This document shows positions 11,071-20,015 of a stretch of 64,000 nt of DNA, in pieces. The translations under genes and the position numbers were made by a program. Origin of the DNA: Chryseobacterium rhizosphaerae (GTDB taxonomy: Bacteria; Bacteroidota; Bacteroidia; Flavobacteriales; Weeksellaceae). The DNA is taken from contig NZ_QNUF01000005.1 of the NCBI RefSeq assembly GCF_003385455.1, forward strand, positions 62,001 to 126,000, in the 5' to 3' direction. The notes under the pieces were generated by a model, which worked only from the letters and a program-made list of their open reading frames with translations, was not told the DNA's origin and ran no database searches. The number at the start of each line of letters is the position of its first letter. Position 1 is the first letter of the stretch.

Positions 11071-11862
11071 TTAAATTTTCTGAATCGTTACATTGGTTAC
11101 ATTACCACTTCCGGTACTTCCGGTTTCCGTCGCAAGAACTGTACAGTTTTGGTTAGGTGCGGCTGTAAAACGGATTTGATAACCGGCGGTAGGAATGACC
11201 AGCATGGTGGTATAATTCATAAGTTCTCCTACAGTTCCGGAAGTTGCTGTAGCATTATAATGACTTCCCCTTCCCAGATAATTGGCATCAGGAACAGGAC
11301 GTACTCCCAGAAGTAGCTGGGTTCCGGCTGCCGCATTTGAGAAACTGGCCTGCAGGGTAATCAGGTAATTTCCCGGCTGGTTGAACGTCAAAATTCCTGT
11401 ACTTGTATTATAGGAATAAAATGGCGAAGTTGCTAATGGAGTAGAAAATAGTAATGTGCTAATAGAAAGAGTTGTAAGATTTTGGCTGGCTGTAAGGCGG
11501 GCATGAAATAACGAATAATCCGTAAAATTGATGGTCTTTAATACTCCGTTTGCATCGGCTACCACAACTCTGTCGTTTCCTCCCACCCCAATATTGGAGT
11601 TAATATTTCGAATTCTGACATTTCCTGAACTAACATCCAGTTTGTCCGTAGGTACAGTAGTTCCAATACCTATATTTCCTGTTCCCGTTACAACAAAATC
11701 ATTAGCCTGTTGCAGGACAGAAGGGCTTCCGGTTGTCGGATTATCTTTTGCTGCATCAACGTGGAAGGCAGCTTGGGGATTACTTGTATTGATCCCTACC
11801 TGTGCAATTGTAAACATGGGAAATGCGAAAGCATTTACCAACGTCAATAATGTAATTTTCAT
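11071..11862 (-). CDS. Secreted surface protein with AQVGINT N-terminal module and probable jelly-roll C terminus
   Basis: 263 residues with a signal peptide ([20 protein letters not shown]). The mature protein starts [17 protein letters not shown], a module common in Bacteroidota surface proteins, then repeats G-N-I-G-I-G-T-type beta units (about 60-115). The C-terminal half (about 118-263) has phrases such as [19 protein letters not shown], which resemble the beta-sandwich of C1q/TNF-like domains; this is an inference from pattern. There is no type IX sorting domain. A related protein, sharing the N-terminal module only, lies at 29507-30388. Role unknown, probably adhesion or surface structure. 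Confidence 0.7.
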   Translation of the reverse strand: MKITLLTLVNAFAFPMFTIAQVGINTSNPQAAFHVDAAKDNPTTGSPSVLQQANDFVVTGTGNIGIGTTVPTDKLDVSSGNVRIRNINSNIGVGGNDRVVVADANGVLKTINFTDYSLFHARLTASQNLTTLSISTLLFSTPLATSPFYSYNTSTGILTFNQPGNYLITLQASFSNAAAGTQLLLGVRPVPDANYLGRGSHYNATATSGTVGELMNYTTMLVIPTAGYQIRFTAAPNQNCTVLATETGSTGSGNVTNVTIQKI

Positions 11863-12042
11863 TTGTTTTTTTTTTGAGTTATGCAGGAGTAAAATTACAA
11901 ATATGATATCGAAAAAGCAAATATTTCATTAAGTTGTGACTTATTTGCTTATTTAAGTGTTTTTTATTTGTTAATTTTAATATTTATTCATTTAATTAGT
12001 AATTTTAAACAGATTTTAAAGAAATAAATAGGATAATATTAA

Positions 12043-12336
12043 TTAAAGTATTTTCATGGTTACAATAATAACAGCTAGAACTATACAAAATAAGGCGAAT
12101 AAAAATAAATAATCCGCAATAGTCTCAAACTTGCTTTCCTTCTTTTCTGCTTTTGTTCTGATAGCCAGGAAAGAGAAAAAACAACTGCATGCGAAAAGTA
12201 GGCAAGCTAGCCCTGCAAATTCGTCTAAATATGTATTGCGACTGATTTTACTGATTTTCAGTGAAGTAATAATGATCAGTGAGAATCCTAAAAGATTGCT
12301 CGATGCATTAAGAATATGAGGTGACTTTTTTTCCAT
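12043..12336 (-). CDS. Small integral membrane protein, function unknown
   Basis: 97 residues from the ATG at 12336 (MEKKSPHILN); an upstream start at 12366 would add ten residues. Three hydrophobic segments are visible: about 10-28 (LLGFSLIIITSL), 38-58 (LACLLFACSCFFSFLAI) and 73-95 (LFLFALFCIVLAVIIV), with a charged KAEKKESKFET loop between the last two. The pattern ASSNLLGFSLIIITSLKIS is one I associate with conserved hypothetical membrane proteins of many bacteria. No function is known. It stands alone, with an AT-rich region of about 180 bases downstream. Confidence 0.7.
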   Translation of the reverse strand: MEKKSPHILNASSNLLGFSLIIITSLKISKISRNTYLDEFAGLACLLFACSCFFSFLAIRTKAEKKESKFETIADYLFLFALFCIVLAVIIVTMKIL

Positions 12337-12473
12337 CTTTACAATTTTTTTCAAAATAAAGCACAATTTTTTTTATTATCAAATTTTTAAAAAAGATTAT
12401 TAAAAATTAAAATTAATTTAAAAAGTGTATATTAGCAAAATACTTGAAGAATAAAAAACTTTTTTACTTAGCT

Positions 12474-14906
12474 ATGCAAACAACCTATATTGAAACACAG
12501 CAAATATCCTTTCAAGATTTTAAAAATCAGATACTTGGAGATTACAAGTTAGGAAGGATCTCTCGTGAAATGTCTTATCTCGGAAGAAGAGAAGTTCTCA
12601 CAGGAAAAGCTAAATTCGGAATTTTTGGAGATGGTAAAGAACTTCCTCAGTTGGCAATGGCGAAAGTTTTCAGAAATGGTGACTTCCGTTCAGGATATTA
12701 CAGGGATCAGACTTTTGCATTAGCAGTAGATGCTTTAACAGTAGAAAGCTTCTTTGCACAATTATATGCTGACACCAGCGTAGAAAGAGAGCCGGCTTCA
12801 GCAGGAAGACAAATGAACGGACACTTTGCAACAAGAAGTTTACATGAAGACGGAAGTTGGAAAGACCTTACAGCACAGAAAAATATTTCTTCTGATATTT
12901 CTCCTACTGCGGGACAAATGCCTAGATTGTTAGGATTAGCTCAGGCTTCTAAAATCTATAAAAGCGTAACCTTTGAAGGTTCTGAAAAATTCTCGAAAGG
13001 AGGGAATGAGGTTGCTTTTGGAACCATTGGTGATGCCTCTACAGCAGAAGGTCATTTTTGGGAAACATTGAATGCTGCATGCGCGCTTCAGGTTCCTATG
13101 ATCGTATCTATCTGGGATGATGGTTACGGAATTTCAGTTCCTACAAAAAATCAGAGAGCTAAAGCAGATATCAGTGAAATGTTAAGTGGTTTCCAGAGAA
13201 AAGAAGGAGACAACCAGGGTTGTGAAATCATCCAGGTAAAAGCTTGGGATTATCCTGCCTTATTAGATGCTTATGCAAGAGCAGAAAATTTTGCAAGAAC
13301 AGAAAGTGTTCCTGTGGTAGTGCATGTAGTGGAAGTTACTCAGCCTCAGGGACATTCTACATCTGGATCTCACGAAAGATATAAAAATGAAGAGCGTCTT
13401 GTTTGGGAAACGCAGTTTGACGGACTGGTAAAATTCAAAGAATGGATTTTGAACTATTCTATTGAAATTGAAGGAAAAGACGAAGTCATTGCTACCGTTG
13501 AAGAACTGGATGCCATTGATGATGAAGCTAAAAAAATAGCAAAAGCAGGTCAGAAAGTGGCTTGGGACAGCTATCAGAAAACAATTACAGATTTGGTGCA
13601 GTCTATCTTGCCTTTAGTGGAAAATCTTAAAGGTCAGAATACTGAAGTTGAAGCTTATATTGCTCAATTCAACAAACTGGTTTCTAAAGCTAAAAAAGAT
13701 GTTTTCCACTTAATCAGAAAATCTTTACTGGCAACAAGAGGAACTCATTCTGCAGAAAGAAATCAACTGATGCAGAAGTACAATGAAGTTTTTGAAATTG
13801 AAAAAGACAATTATTCTTCTCACCTGTACTCTCAGTCTCAATGGAAGGCTGAAAATGTAAAGGAAATAAAGCCGGTATACTCAGATAGCTCTGAAGATGT
13901 GGACGGAAGAGTAGTTGTAAGAAATAACTTTGATAAAATTTTTACAAAATATCCTGAAACTTTAGTATTTGGTGAAGATGCCGGAAATATCGGTGACGTT
14001 AACCAGGGGCTTGAAGGAATGCAGGAAAAGTATGGCGAATTGCGTGTAGCAGATACCGGAATTCGTGAAGCTACCATCCTTGGACAGGGGATTGGTATGG
14101 CAATGAGAGGATTAAGACCTATTGCCGAAATCCAGTACTTAGACTATGTTCTTTACTGTTTACAGGGGATGAGTGATGATTTGGCTACCGTACAATATAG
14201 AACAAAAGGGGGGCAGAAAGCTCCTGTAATCATCAGAACAAGAGGCCACAGATTAGAAGGAATCTGGCACTCAGGTTCTCCAATGGCGGGGATTCTGAAC
14301 CTTTCAAAAGGAATCCTGGTATTAGTTCCAAGAAACTTAACAAAAGCTGCAGGATTTTACAACACGATGCTTCAGACGGATGAGCCTGCAATTATTGTAG
14401 AATGTCTGAACGGATACAGATTAAAAGAAAAGCAGCCTGATAACTTAGGTGAATTCACTGTTCCTGTAGGTAAAATTGAGGTTACTAAAGAAGGGAAAGA
14501 CGTTACATTGGTAACTTATGGTTCTACCTGGAGAGTGGTTTCTGAAGCCGCTAATGAATTAGAGAAATTAGGAATCTCTGCAGAGGTTATTGATATCCAG
14601 TCATTAATCCCTTTCGATTTATCTCATGAGATTGCGGAAAGTGTAAAGAAAACCAACAGATTAGTAGTAATCGATGAAGACGTTGAAGGAGGAACTACAG
14701 GATTTATTTTACAGCAAATTTTAGAAAAGCAGAAAGCATTCAGATACCTGGATTCAGATCCGTTAACGATTTCTGCCAACGATCACAGACCAGCATATGC
14801 AAGTGATGGAGATTACTTCAGTAAGCCGTCTACAGATGATATGGTAGAAAAGATCTATGCTATGTTCAATGAAACAAATCCTCAGAAATATCCTGCGATA
14901 TTCTAA
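12474..14906 (+). CDS. 2-oxoacid dehydrogenase E1, fused alpha and beta subunits (branched-chain type)
   Basis: 810 residues from the ATG at 12474; a TTG ten codons upstream gives a poorer start. The N-terminal half is an E1-alpha with the thiamine-diphosphate motif GDASTAEGHFWETLN (about residue 186 on). The C-terminal half (from about 480) is an E1-beta with VFGEDAGNIGDVNQG, RTRGHRLEGIWHSGSP and the transketolase C domain. Such fused E1 proteins in Bacteroidota decarboxylate branched-chain or related 2-oxoacids and pass the acyl group to lipoyl-E2. The lipoamide dehydrogenase at 31366 could serve as E3. E2 is not in this window. A strong terminator follows. Confidence 0.92.
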   Translation: MQTTYIETQQISFQDFKNQILGDYKLGRISREMSYLGRREVLTGKAKFGIFGDGKELPQLAMAKVFRNGDFRSGYYRDQTFALAVDALTVESFFAQLYADTSVEREPASAGRQMNGHFATRSLHEDGSWKDLTAQKNISSDISPTAGQMPRLLGLAQASKIYKSVTFEGSEKFSKGGNEVAFGTIGDASTAEGHFWETLNAACALQVPMIVSIWDDGYGISVPTKNQRAKADISEMLSGFQRKEGDNQGCEIIQVKAWDYPALLDAYARAENFARTESVPVVVHVVEVTQPQGHSTSGSHERYKNEERLVWETQFDGLVKFKEWILNYSIEIEGKDEVIATVEELDAIDDEAKKIAKAGQKVAWDSYQKTITDLVQSILPLVENLKGQNTEVEAYIAQFNKLVSKAKKDVFHLIRKSLLATRGTHSAERNQLMQKYNEVFEIEKDNYSSHLYSQSQWKAENVKEIKPVYSDSSEDVDGRVVVRNNFDKIFTKYPETLVFGEDAGNIGDVNQGLEGMQEKYGELRVADTGIREATILGQGIGMAMRGLRPIAEIQYLDYVLYCLQGMSDDLATVQYRTKGGQKAPVIIRTRGHRLEGIWHSGSPMAGILNLSKGILVLVPRNLTKAAGFYNTMLQTDEPAIIVECLNGYRLKEKQPDNLGEFTVPVGKIEVTKEGKDVTLVTYGSTWRVVSEAANELEKLGISAEVIDIQSLIPFDLSHEIAESVKKTNRLVVIDEDVEGGTTGFILQQILEKQKAFRYLDSDPLTISANDHRPAYASDGDYFSKPSTDDMVEKIYAMFNETNPQKYPAIF

Positions 14907-14923
14907 TTGGAATTTAAAATAAT

Positions 14924-14963
14924 AAAACGGCGAGCTTTCAGAATTCTGAAAGCTCGCCGTTTT
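14924..14963. terminator. 40-base perfect palindrome, bidirectional terminator
   Basis: The arms 14924-14940 and 14947-14963 are perfectly complementary around a central GAATTC. A runs and T runs flank it, so it can serve both the E1 gene and the convergent AhpD-like gene. The core CTTTCAGAATTCTGAAAG resembles the one in the hairpin at 18177-18211. Confidence 0.9.
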
Positions 14964-14989
14964 TCATCATAAAAAGTAGATCTGAAATT

Positions 14990-15406
14990 TTAATCTGTTT
15001 CGGCCAGAGTGATCCGCAACTTATTCAGCGTATTCATTAAAGTGATACTTGCTGTTAGCTCTACAGCTTCCCGCTCTGTAAAATGTTCGGCCAGTTTTTC
15101 TTTGATCTCATGCCAATCATTGGTATGGTGAATGACAGCCTCTGCCCAGCTTAAAACAAGCTTTTGCTTAGCATCAAATGCATAGGTGTGTTTCCAGCCC
15201 GGAAGCTTATTAATAACATCTTGTTCAAAGCCAAAGCGGAGGAGCTCGTTAGCATGGTAACTACAGCAATAGGGACATCCGTTAATCTGGGATATCCGTA
15301 ATTCTACCAGAGCAATAAGCTTTTCGTCAATACCGGATTTTCGGATACTGGTGTGCGCTTTATACAGGTGGCCAATGGTTTCTTTAGCTATTTCTTTATA
15401 ATTCAT
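14990..15406 (-). CDS. Carboxymuconolactone decarboxylase / AhpD-like family protein
   Basis: 138 residues from the ATG at 15406 (MNYKEIAKET); a start six codons earlier is possible. The core motif CPYCCSYH (C44, C47, H51) within ELRISQINGCPYC is the redox CxxC-H site of the AhpD-like alkylhydroperoxidase family. Members reduce peroxides or act as thiol-disulfide proteins in the cytoplasm. It is a small single-domain protein, complete at both ends, all-helical as the family expects. It is convergent with the E1 gene and alone in its transcription unit. Confidence 0.88.
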   Translation of the reverse strand: MNYKEIAKETIGHLYKAHTSIRKSGIDEKLIALVELRISQINGCPYCCSYHANELLRFGFEQDVINKLPGWKHTYAFDAKQKLVLSWAEAVIHHTNDWHEIKEKLAEHFTEREAVELTASITLMNTLNKLRITLAETD

Positions 15407-15515
15407 AATGGAAATTTTATACAAATTTGAACTATAAACATATCAATAGCTATATACTTACTTTTTCGTGTTATACTTACCCTTTTGAAAGTATCCCGGA
15501 TCAGAACTCTACATA

Positions 15516-16124
15516 TTAATAAAATTGCTTCACCGTCTCAATAGCTCCAGTTTCAGGATCAGCAAAGAGATAGACACCTCCGTTATCGTGGAATATATCA
15601 CCGTTCTTAATGGCTATTTGTCCTAAAAAGAATAAAGGTTTGTTGTTTTTAATCGGCCAATTGGGATTTTGTATCCATTGAGGAGGTTTCGTCTGATATT
15701 TAAAAAGCTCAGCATACCGTTGTTTCATGTACAGCTTTTGATCAGTTTTTGAAAGGGTTTTATCTTCCGGTAAAATGTATTTTTCAATAAAGTCTGGTTC
15801 TGCATCGATATATTTGGGACTTGTACTTAGAATCAGATTATACTCATCGGAGTATTGGGTTGAAGAAGTGAATTCAACTCCTATTTTTGAAAGAAATAGC
15901 TTTACGGTCCCATGGGCGTTTAATTTTCCGATAGAACTCTTATAATCCTGTTCTGCTAAATATAAAAATGGATTGGTATCCTGTAAATAGGTTCCTTGCC
16001 AAGTAATGCTAGTGTCTGAAAGGATTTTTTCTAAATCCGGATTGGTATAAAGCTGTTGTTCAAAATCTTTTTCAGAAATTGTATTCCCAACAAAGTCTTT
16101 TAAAATCTGTATCCCGTCTGCCAT
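15516..16124 (-). CDS. Hypothetical protein, possibly YwqG-like C terminus
   Basis: 202 residues, no signal peptide, no membrane segment. I do not recognise a named family. The C-terminal 60 residues (PPQWIQNPNWPI, PLFFLGQIAI, GGVYLFADPETG) resemble the LGQ-D-GG-Y-F pattern of YwqG/DUF1963-type proteins, which often act as immunity proteins against polymorphic toxins. No toxin gene is nearby, so this is only a hint. It sits between the AhpD-like gene and hxlR, with 110 bases to the former. Probably cytoplasmic. Confidence 0.6.
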   Translation of the reverse strand: MADGIQILKDFVGNTISEKDFEQQLYTNPDLEKILSDTSITWQGTYLQDTNPFLYLAEQDYKSSIGKLNAHGTVKLFLSKIGVEFTSSTQYSDEYNLILSTSPKYIDAEPDFIEKYILPEDKTLSKTDQKLYMKQRYAELFKYQTKPPQWIQNPNWPIKNNKPLFFLGQIAIKNGDIFHDNGGVYLFADPETGAIETVKQFY

Positions 16125-16410
16125 CTGAAAATATAGTTTGTCTTAAAAATTATTGCTACAGACCAAATGTACGTATTATCCGGCTGTGCTTTATGCTTTG
16201 TAACTTACATTCCCGGTCACATTTTTAAGTTTTATATATAGATTTGCTGAGCCGGATTATGTAATTCCTGTATTATTGATTCAGTTTGTGATGTTTCTGA
16301 TTACATTTTTTATCCTGTCATTATTGATGAAAAATAACGCTAAGAAGTACGGTAAGCCAAATTTCTCTCCTTTAAAGAAATCCGAATATATCCGAGTTGG
16401 AAATAAAACA

Positions 16411-16440
16411 AAAGGCTGTCAAACATTGACAGCCTTTTTA
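16411..16440 (-). terminator. Terminator overlapping the hxlR stop codon
   Basis: On the minus strand the arms AAAGGCTGTCAA-type (16411-16422 and 16427-16438) pair around a short loop and are followed by TTTTGTTTT. The TGA stop of hxlR lies inside the hairpin, so the last codons form part of the stem. Confidence 0.75.
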
Positions 16441-16802
16441 CTTTCTTTATTCAGTATACTACAATCTTTTGTTTGTAGTCCTTTAACCTGGTATTTTGCT
16501 TCCCATTCCTCAAGCAGGTATAGAATAGGCAGTAAAGCCAGTCCTTTTTCCGTAAGAGAATATTCTACCCTTGGAGGAAGTTCTTTAAATTCTTCACGGA
16601 TCACCAGACCATCACTTTCCATTTCCCGTAACTGGTCAGTCAGAACCTTTCTTGAAATAACATTAATACGCACAGCAAGCTCTCCAAAGCGTAATTTCCG
16701 GTCTTTGATCACCAGTACAATAATGGGTTTCCATTTGCTTCCCAATGCGGCCATTGCCTTACCCAAAGGGCAGCTGTATTGCATTAATTCATTCTTTTTC
16801 AT
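16419..16802 (-). CDS. HxlR family winged-helix transcriptional regulator
   Basis: 127 residues from the ATG at 16802 (MKKNELMQYS); the frame is open to 16847. The HxlR signature is complete: CPLGKAMAALGSKWKPIIV with the conserved Cys, LRFGELAVRI, ISRKVLTDQLREME and the wing with EFKELPPRVEYSLTEKG. HxlR/DUF24 regulators often sense electrophiles or redox stress through that N-terminal Cys and repress a neighbouring oxidoreductase. Here the neighbour is an old yellow enzyme transcribed divergently. The gap between them carries repeated GTTACT sites. The Cys fits this redox-sensing model; target control is an inference. Confidence 0.93.
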   Translation of the reverse strand: MKKNELMQYSCPLGKAMAALGSKWKPIIVLVIKDRKLRFGELAVRINVISRKVLTDQLREMESDGLVIREEFKELPPRVEYSLTEKGLALLPILYLLEEWEAKYQVKGLQTKDCSILNKESKKAVNV

Positions 16803-16849
16803 AGGGAAATATTTATTTTTTAAGCACATATAGAATTGAGATTCCATAT

Positions 16850-16946
16850 GTTACTTTGATGTTACTAATGTAAGTTACTGCGAAGTTACCACTATTTTTT
16901 TAATAAGAGATACAAAAATGAACTATTATTAGTTACTTTGTGTAAC
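16850..16946. promoter_or_regulatory. Probable HxlR operator cluster and OYE promoter
   Basis: GTTACT occurs at 16850, 16861 and 16874, and GTTACC at 16885, with steps of 11, 13 and 11 bases, so all lie on nearly one face of the helix. A perfect 5-5-5 palindrome GTTAC-TTTGT-GTAAC lies at 16932-16946. It overlaps a near -7 box (TTACTTTG, 16933-16940). The location between hxlR and the enzyme gene suggests that HxlR binds here. Confidence 0.6.
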
Positions 16947-16968
16947 AATTATAAAACAATATTTAAAA

Positions 16969-18030
16969 ATGAGCACATCGTCATTATTTAAACCGTTTCA
17001 ATATAAGAATTTACAGCTTAAAAATAGAATTGTAATGGCTCCTATGACCAGAGCACAATCTGATAATGGAGTTCCTACACAGAATATAGCAGACTACTAT
17101 GGGAGAAGGGCAGCTTCAGAAGTTGGATTGATCCTTTCTGAAGGAACTGTCATCAACAGACCCGGATCGAAGAACTTACAGAATATCCCGGATTTTTACG
17201 GCAATGAAGCCCTAAACGGATGGAAAAACGTCATTGATACCGTACATCAGAATGGAGGTAAGATGGGTCCACAGATCTGGCATGTAGGGGACACAAGAAT
17301 GTCTGAAGACTACCCTCTGGTTTCTATGGAAAAAGCTTCTACAATGACCATTGAAGATATTCAGGATACTATTGCCCAGTTTGCGGCATCAGCGAAATCT
17401 GCAAAAGATCTTGGTTTCGACTGTCTTGAAATTCATGGAGCACATGGCTACCTTATCGATCAGTTTTTTTGGGAAGTAACCAATACCAGAACAGACGAAT
17501 ATGGCGGTAAAACATTAAAAGAAAGAAGCCGATTTGCCGTGGAGGTAGTAAAAGCCATCAGAGCAGCAGTGGGAGAGGACTTTACGATTATCATCCGTCT
17601 TTCACAATGGAAGCAACAGGATTATAAAACAAGGTTAGCATTTACTCCCAATGAAATGGAAGACTGGTTATTACCTTTAAAAGAAGCTGGAGTAGATATT
17701 TTCCATTGTTCGCAACGTCGTTTTTGGGAACCTGAATTTGAAGGTTCTGATTTAAATTTTGCAGGATGGGCTAAGAAAATTACCGGTCAGCCAACCATTA
17801 CGGTAGGTTCTGTGGGATTAAACGGAGACTTCCTTAATGCTTTTGCCGGTCAGGGGACAGAAAAAACTGACCTTACAGAACTGATCAGAAGACTTGATCA
17901 TGAAGAATTTGATCTGGTGGCAGTAGGAAGAGCAATCTTACAGGATCACCAATGGGTCAATAAAATCAAAGAAGGAAATACAGCAGAACTTCTTGATTTC
18001 TCAGCAGAAAGTATGGGCGTATTATTTTAA
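16969..18030 (+). CDS. Old yellow enzyme family NADH:flavin oxidoreductase (alkene reductase)
   Basis: 353 residues. FKPFQYKNLQLKNRIVMAPMTR opens the FMN-binding TIM barrel, followed by the substrate-binding HGAHGYLIDQF with its conserved His pair and Tyr, and the C-terminal VAVGRAILQDHQW phosphate-binding loop. Enzymes of this family reduce activated C=C bonds of electrophiles such as quinones, enones or N-ethylmaleimide using NAD(P)H, in the cytoplasm. It is divergent from hxlR, a pairing typical of electrophile-inducible detoxification. All conserved blocks and normal length are present. The true substrate is unknown. Confidence 0.93.
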   Translation: MSTSSLFKPFQYKNLQLKNRIVMAPMTRAQSDNGVPTQNIADYYGRRAASEVGLILSEGTVINRPGSKNLQNIPDFYGNEALNGWKNVIDTVHQNGGKMGPQIWHVGDTRMSEDYPLVSMEKASTMTIEDIQDTIAQFAASAKSAKDLGFDCLEIHGAHGYLIDQFFWEVTNTRTDEYGGKTLKERSRFAVEVVKAIRAAVGEDFTIIIRLSQWKQQDYKTRLAFTPNEMEDWLLPLKEAGVDIFHCSQRRFWEPEFEGSDLNFAGWAKKITGQPTITVGSVGLNGDFLNAFAGQGTEKTDLTELIRRLDHEEFDLVAVGRAILQDHQWVNKIKEGNTAELLDFSAESMGVLF

Positions 18031-18036
18031 ATGGAG

Positions 18037-18117
18037 TGGTGAATAGGGGATGAGTTTCGCTGTCAATTTTTTAACAGCATATTTTATTCACTGCGAAGCA
18101 AAATTGACGATTCACCA
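18037..18117. repeat. Nested inverted repeats downstream of the OYE gene
   Basis: Outer arms TGGTGAAT (18037-18044) and ATTCACCA (18110-18117) enclose inner arms GTCAATTTT (18062-18070) and AAAATTGAC (18100-18108). No ORF is credible here. It fits the class of small palindromic intergenic elements also seen at 6725-6782. The whole 18031-18495 gap holds only this, two terminators and an unexplained 200-base stretch at 18212-18412. Confidence 0.5.
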
Positions 18118-18176
18118 TTCAGTTTATCATCATAATTCACTTTATTTTATATTTAATTTTTTCACCTATTTATTAA

Positions 18177-18211
18177 AAAACCGGCTTTCAGAAATTCTGA
18201 AAGCCGGTTTT
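18177..18211. terminator. Strong hairpin terminator
   Basis: 17-base arms (18177-18193 and 18195-18211) around a single base, with an A run before and a T run after. It can end the OYE transcript on the plus strand and reads as a terminator on the minus strand too. Confidence 0.85.
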
Positions 18212-18412
18212 GATTCTAGTTCTGGTATCTCCATGCCGTAACGGCAGATTCGTAAATCCAGTCCATTAGCTTTCCAAACTCTTTCCAAAATATGCAGCAG
18301 TTTTATGTTGGATGGATTTTGCAATATGTTGTGAAATGAATTAATATATGTTATCCTGTTTGTATAGGATCCTGCACAAAAAAATACTGGGTATGAGAAG
18401 TCAGGATAAAAC

Positions 18413-18445
18413 AAACCCGCTCCCGGAAAATCCGGGAGCGGGTTT
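18413..18445. terminator. Terminator downstream of the papain-fold peptidase
   Basis: 15-base perfect arms (18413-18427, 18431-18445) with a three-base loop. On the minus strand TTTGTTTT follows, 50 bases after the peptidase stop codon. On the plus strand it also has a T run. Confidence 0.85.
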
Positions 18446-18495
18446 TTAACAGATTTAAATATCTAAAACTGCCTTATAGCGGCAGAAGTGATTTC

Positions 18496-19698
18496 CTATA
18501 AACCAATATTTTTTGTTGGTTTCAACTGCTTCAAAATACTTTTTGGAATTGCATTTTTGTGAACCAAAATAGCAGTTGATTTGTATTCAACATAAGGTCT
18601 TGATACATAAAGGTATCCTGCAAAGTCATTGGTAACTCCCCAAGAATTTTTTACCATATAATATTCTTTACCGGTCTGGTCTTTGGCCAAACCTACGATA
18701 TGCATACCGTGATCATCTGTTGTAGAAAGGTTGTTTAGAGCTTTCTGACGCATATCTTCAGTAATTGTTTTATCCTTTTTAGGCTCTGTAAACAACGTCT
18801 GCTTATTTTCAGCCGTAATTTGCTCTAAGTCCATATCAGGAACATAAGCTACCCCATTTTTGTAAGAAAAATAAGGCTCAGAAACATCAGTTGCCCACCC
18901 GATAGAATATCCTTTATTCACAGCATTGTCGATAATAGCTGTAAAATCTTTCATTGGAACATTCCAGTCAGAATCATGGCTCCAGTTATCTGGAATTGGA
19001 ACTACAAATTTCTGATAATAAGGATAATCTTTGTAAGATGATAATTCTACATAATCTTCAGGATTAATTCCTACCACTTCTTTCGCGAATGTTTTGGGAG
19101 TGTAGTTTTTCCCCTCATACGTAAAATTAGCAGGTACTTTTCCTAAATATTCATCAAGAATAGCATCCACAGAATCCATCCAGTTATCGGAAAGCTTTCC
19201 TTTTGAAGAAGCCTGAACCAGACTATCCAATACCGGCTTTATTTTTCCCTGCATTTCTTTGAAGTTGTTCACTGTTTGTCCGGCTTTTAATCCAGAATAA
19301 ACATCTTGAGGAACAGCTCCATACTTTTTGTACATATTGATTACATCGTGGAGTTCTCCACCGTCACCCCAACTGATAGCTCCGTTATTTAAAACATATA
19401 ACTTCGCTTTATCATGATAAGAGTTTCTGGCCGTGAAAATTTCAGCAAGATCTACAGGCTTTTTGCCCATTCTCTGCATTTCAGATTCAAGGAAAGAATT
19501 TCCTGAGTAGCTCCAGCAAGTTCCTGATGAACCCTGGTTCTTTACAGAAGTAGCACCAACGTCTTTTAGTGTTGTGAACTGAAAATTAGCATTTTGTGAG
19601 TGGTTATTTTTTAACTTATTGATTAAGTCATCTTGGGCAAACATCATACTTCCTGCAGACAAAACAAAAAGCAATGATGCGATTTTCGCATTTTTCAT
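18496..19698 (-). CDS. Secreted C1 family (bleomycin-hydrolase-like) cysteine aminopeptidase
   Basis: 400 residues with a signal peptide (MKNAKIASLLFVLSAGSMMFAQ). Papain-fold catalytic elements are all visible: Q55 in NQGSSGTCW, C61, H330 in DDHGMHIVG and N351 in VKNSWG. Order and length fit the C1B/PepC branch, which trims N-terminal residues from peptides; most relatives are cytoplasmic, so export is a notable point of this lineage. It is probably periplasmic or secreted. It forms a single transcription unit with its own terminator. The gap upstream to the sigma factor is 317 bases. Confidence 0.88.
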   Translation of the reverse strand: MKNAKIASLLFVLSAGSMMFAQDDLINKLKNNHSQNANFQFTTLKDVGATSVKNQGSSGTCWSYSGNSFLESEMQRMGKKPVDLAEIFTARNSYHDKAKLYVLNNGAISWGDGGELHDVINMYKKYGAVPQDVYSGLKAGQTVNNFKEMQGKIKPVLDSLVQASSKGKLSDNWMDSVDAILDEYLGKVPANFTYEGKNYTPKTFAKEVVGINPEDYVELSSYKDYPYYQKFVVPIPDNWSHDSDWNVPMKDFTAIIDNAVNKGYSIGWATDVSEPYFSYKNGVAYVPDMDLEQITAENKQTLFTEPKKDKTITEDMRQKALNNLSTTDDHGMHIVGLAKDQTGKEYYMVKNSWGVTNDFAGYLYVSRPYVEYKSTAILVHKNAIPKSILKQLKPTKNIGL

Positions 19699-20015
19699 TA
19701 CTATAAAAAGATTATTTGTATTAATAGTCGTTGATAATAGAGATTTGTTACAGAGGGAAAAGTTAAATGTAAAATGAAAAATTTTTCATAAAAAACTAAA
19801 AACAGTGAAAAAGCTAAGAATAAATTTTAGGATTCAGAATGAAAAACAGATTCAGGATTAATCAGTACATTCACTTAGAGCTTCCTCTGATCCACCTTTC
19901 TGCTTTCTCAGGCGTCTTTGCCTATTCATAATATTTACTCTATTTTAGGAAAAAGTTTACCATGTTTCCAACCTACTCAAAAGTTTCTGCATCTATCCTG
20001 ATATAACTCCTGACT
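19699..20015. other. Intergenic region without recognised features
   Basis: 317 AT-rich bases between the divergent peptidase and sigma-factor genes. I see no ORF, no clear TAnnTTTG box and no strong hairpin. It must hold both promoters. Confidence 0.5.

Noticed and set aside
12444-12473. TTG start ten codons upstream of the E1 gene
   Set aside because: The ATG at 12474 gives a normal E1 N terminus; the TTG extension has no support.
16276-16833. 185-residue plus-strand ORF opposite hxlR
   Set aside because: It overlaps the well-supported hxlR gene for most of its length and starts at a TTG; no family match.
18166-18414. 82-residue minus-strand ORF downstream of the OYE gene
   Set aside because: It covers the terminator hairpin at 18177-18211 and has no family character, so I treat it as non-coding.
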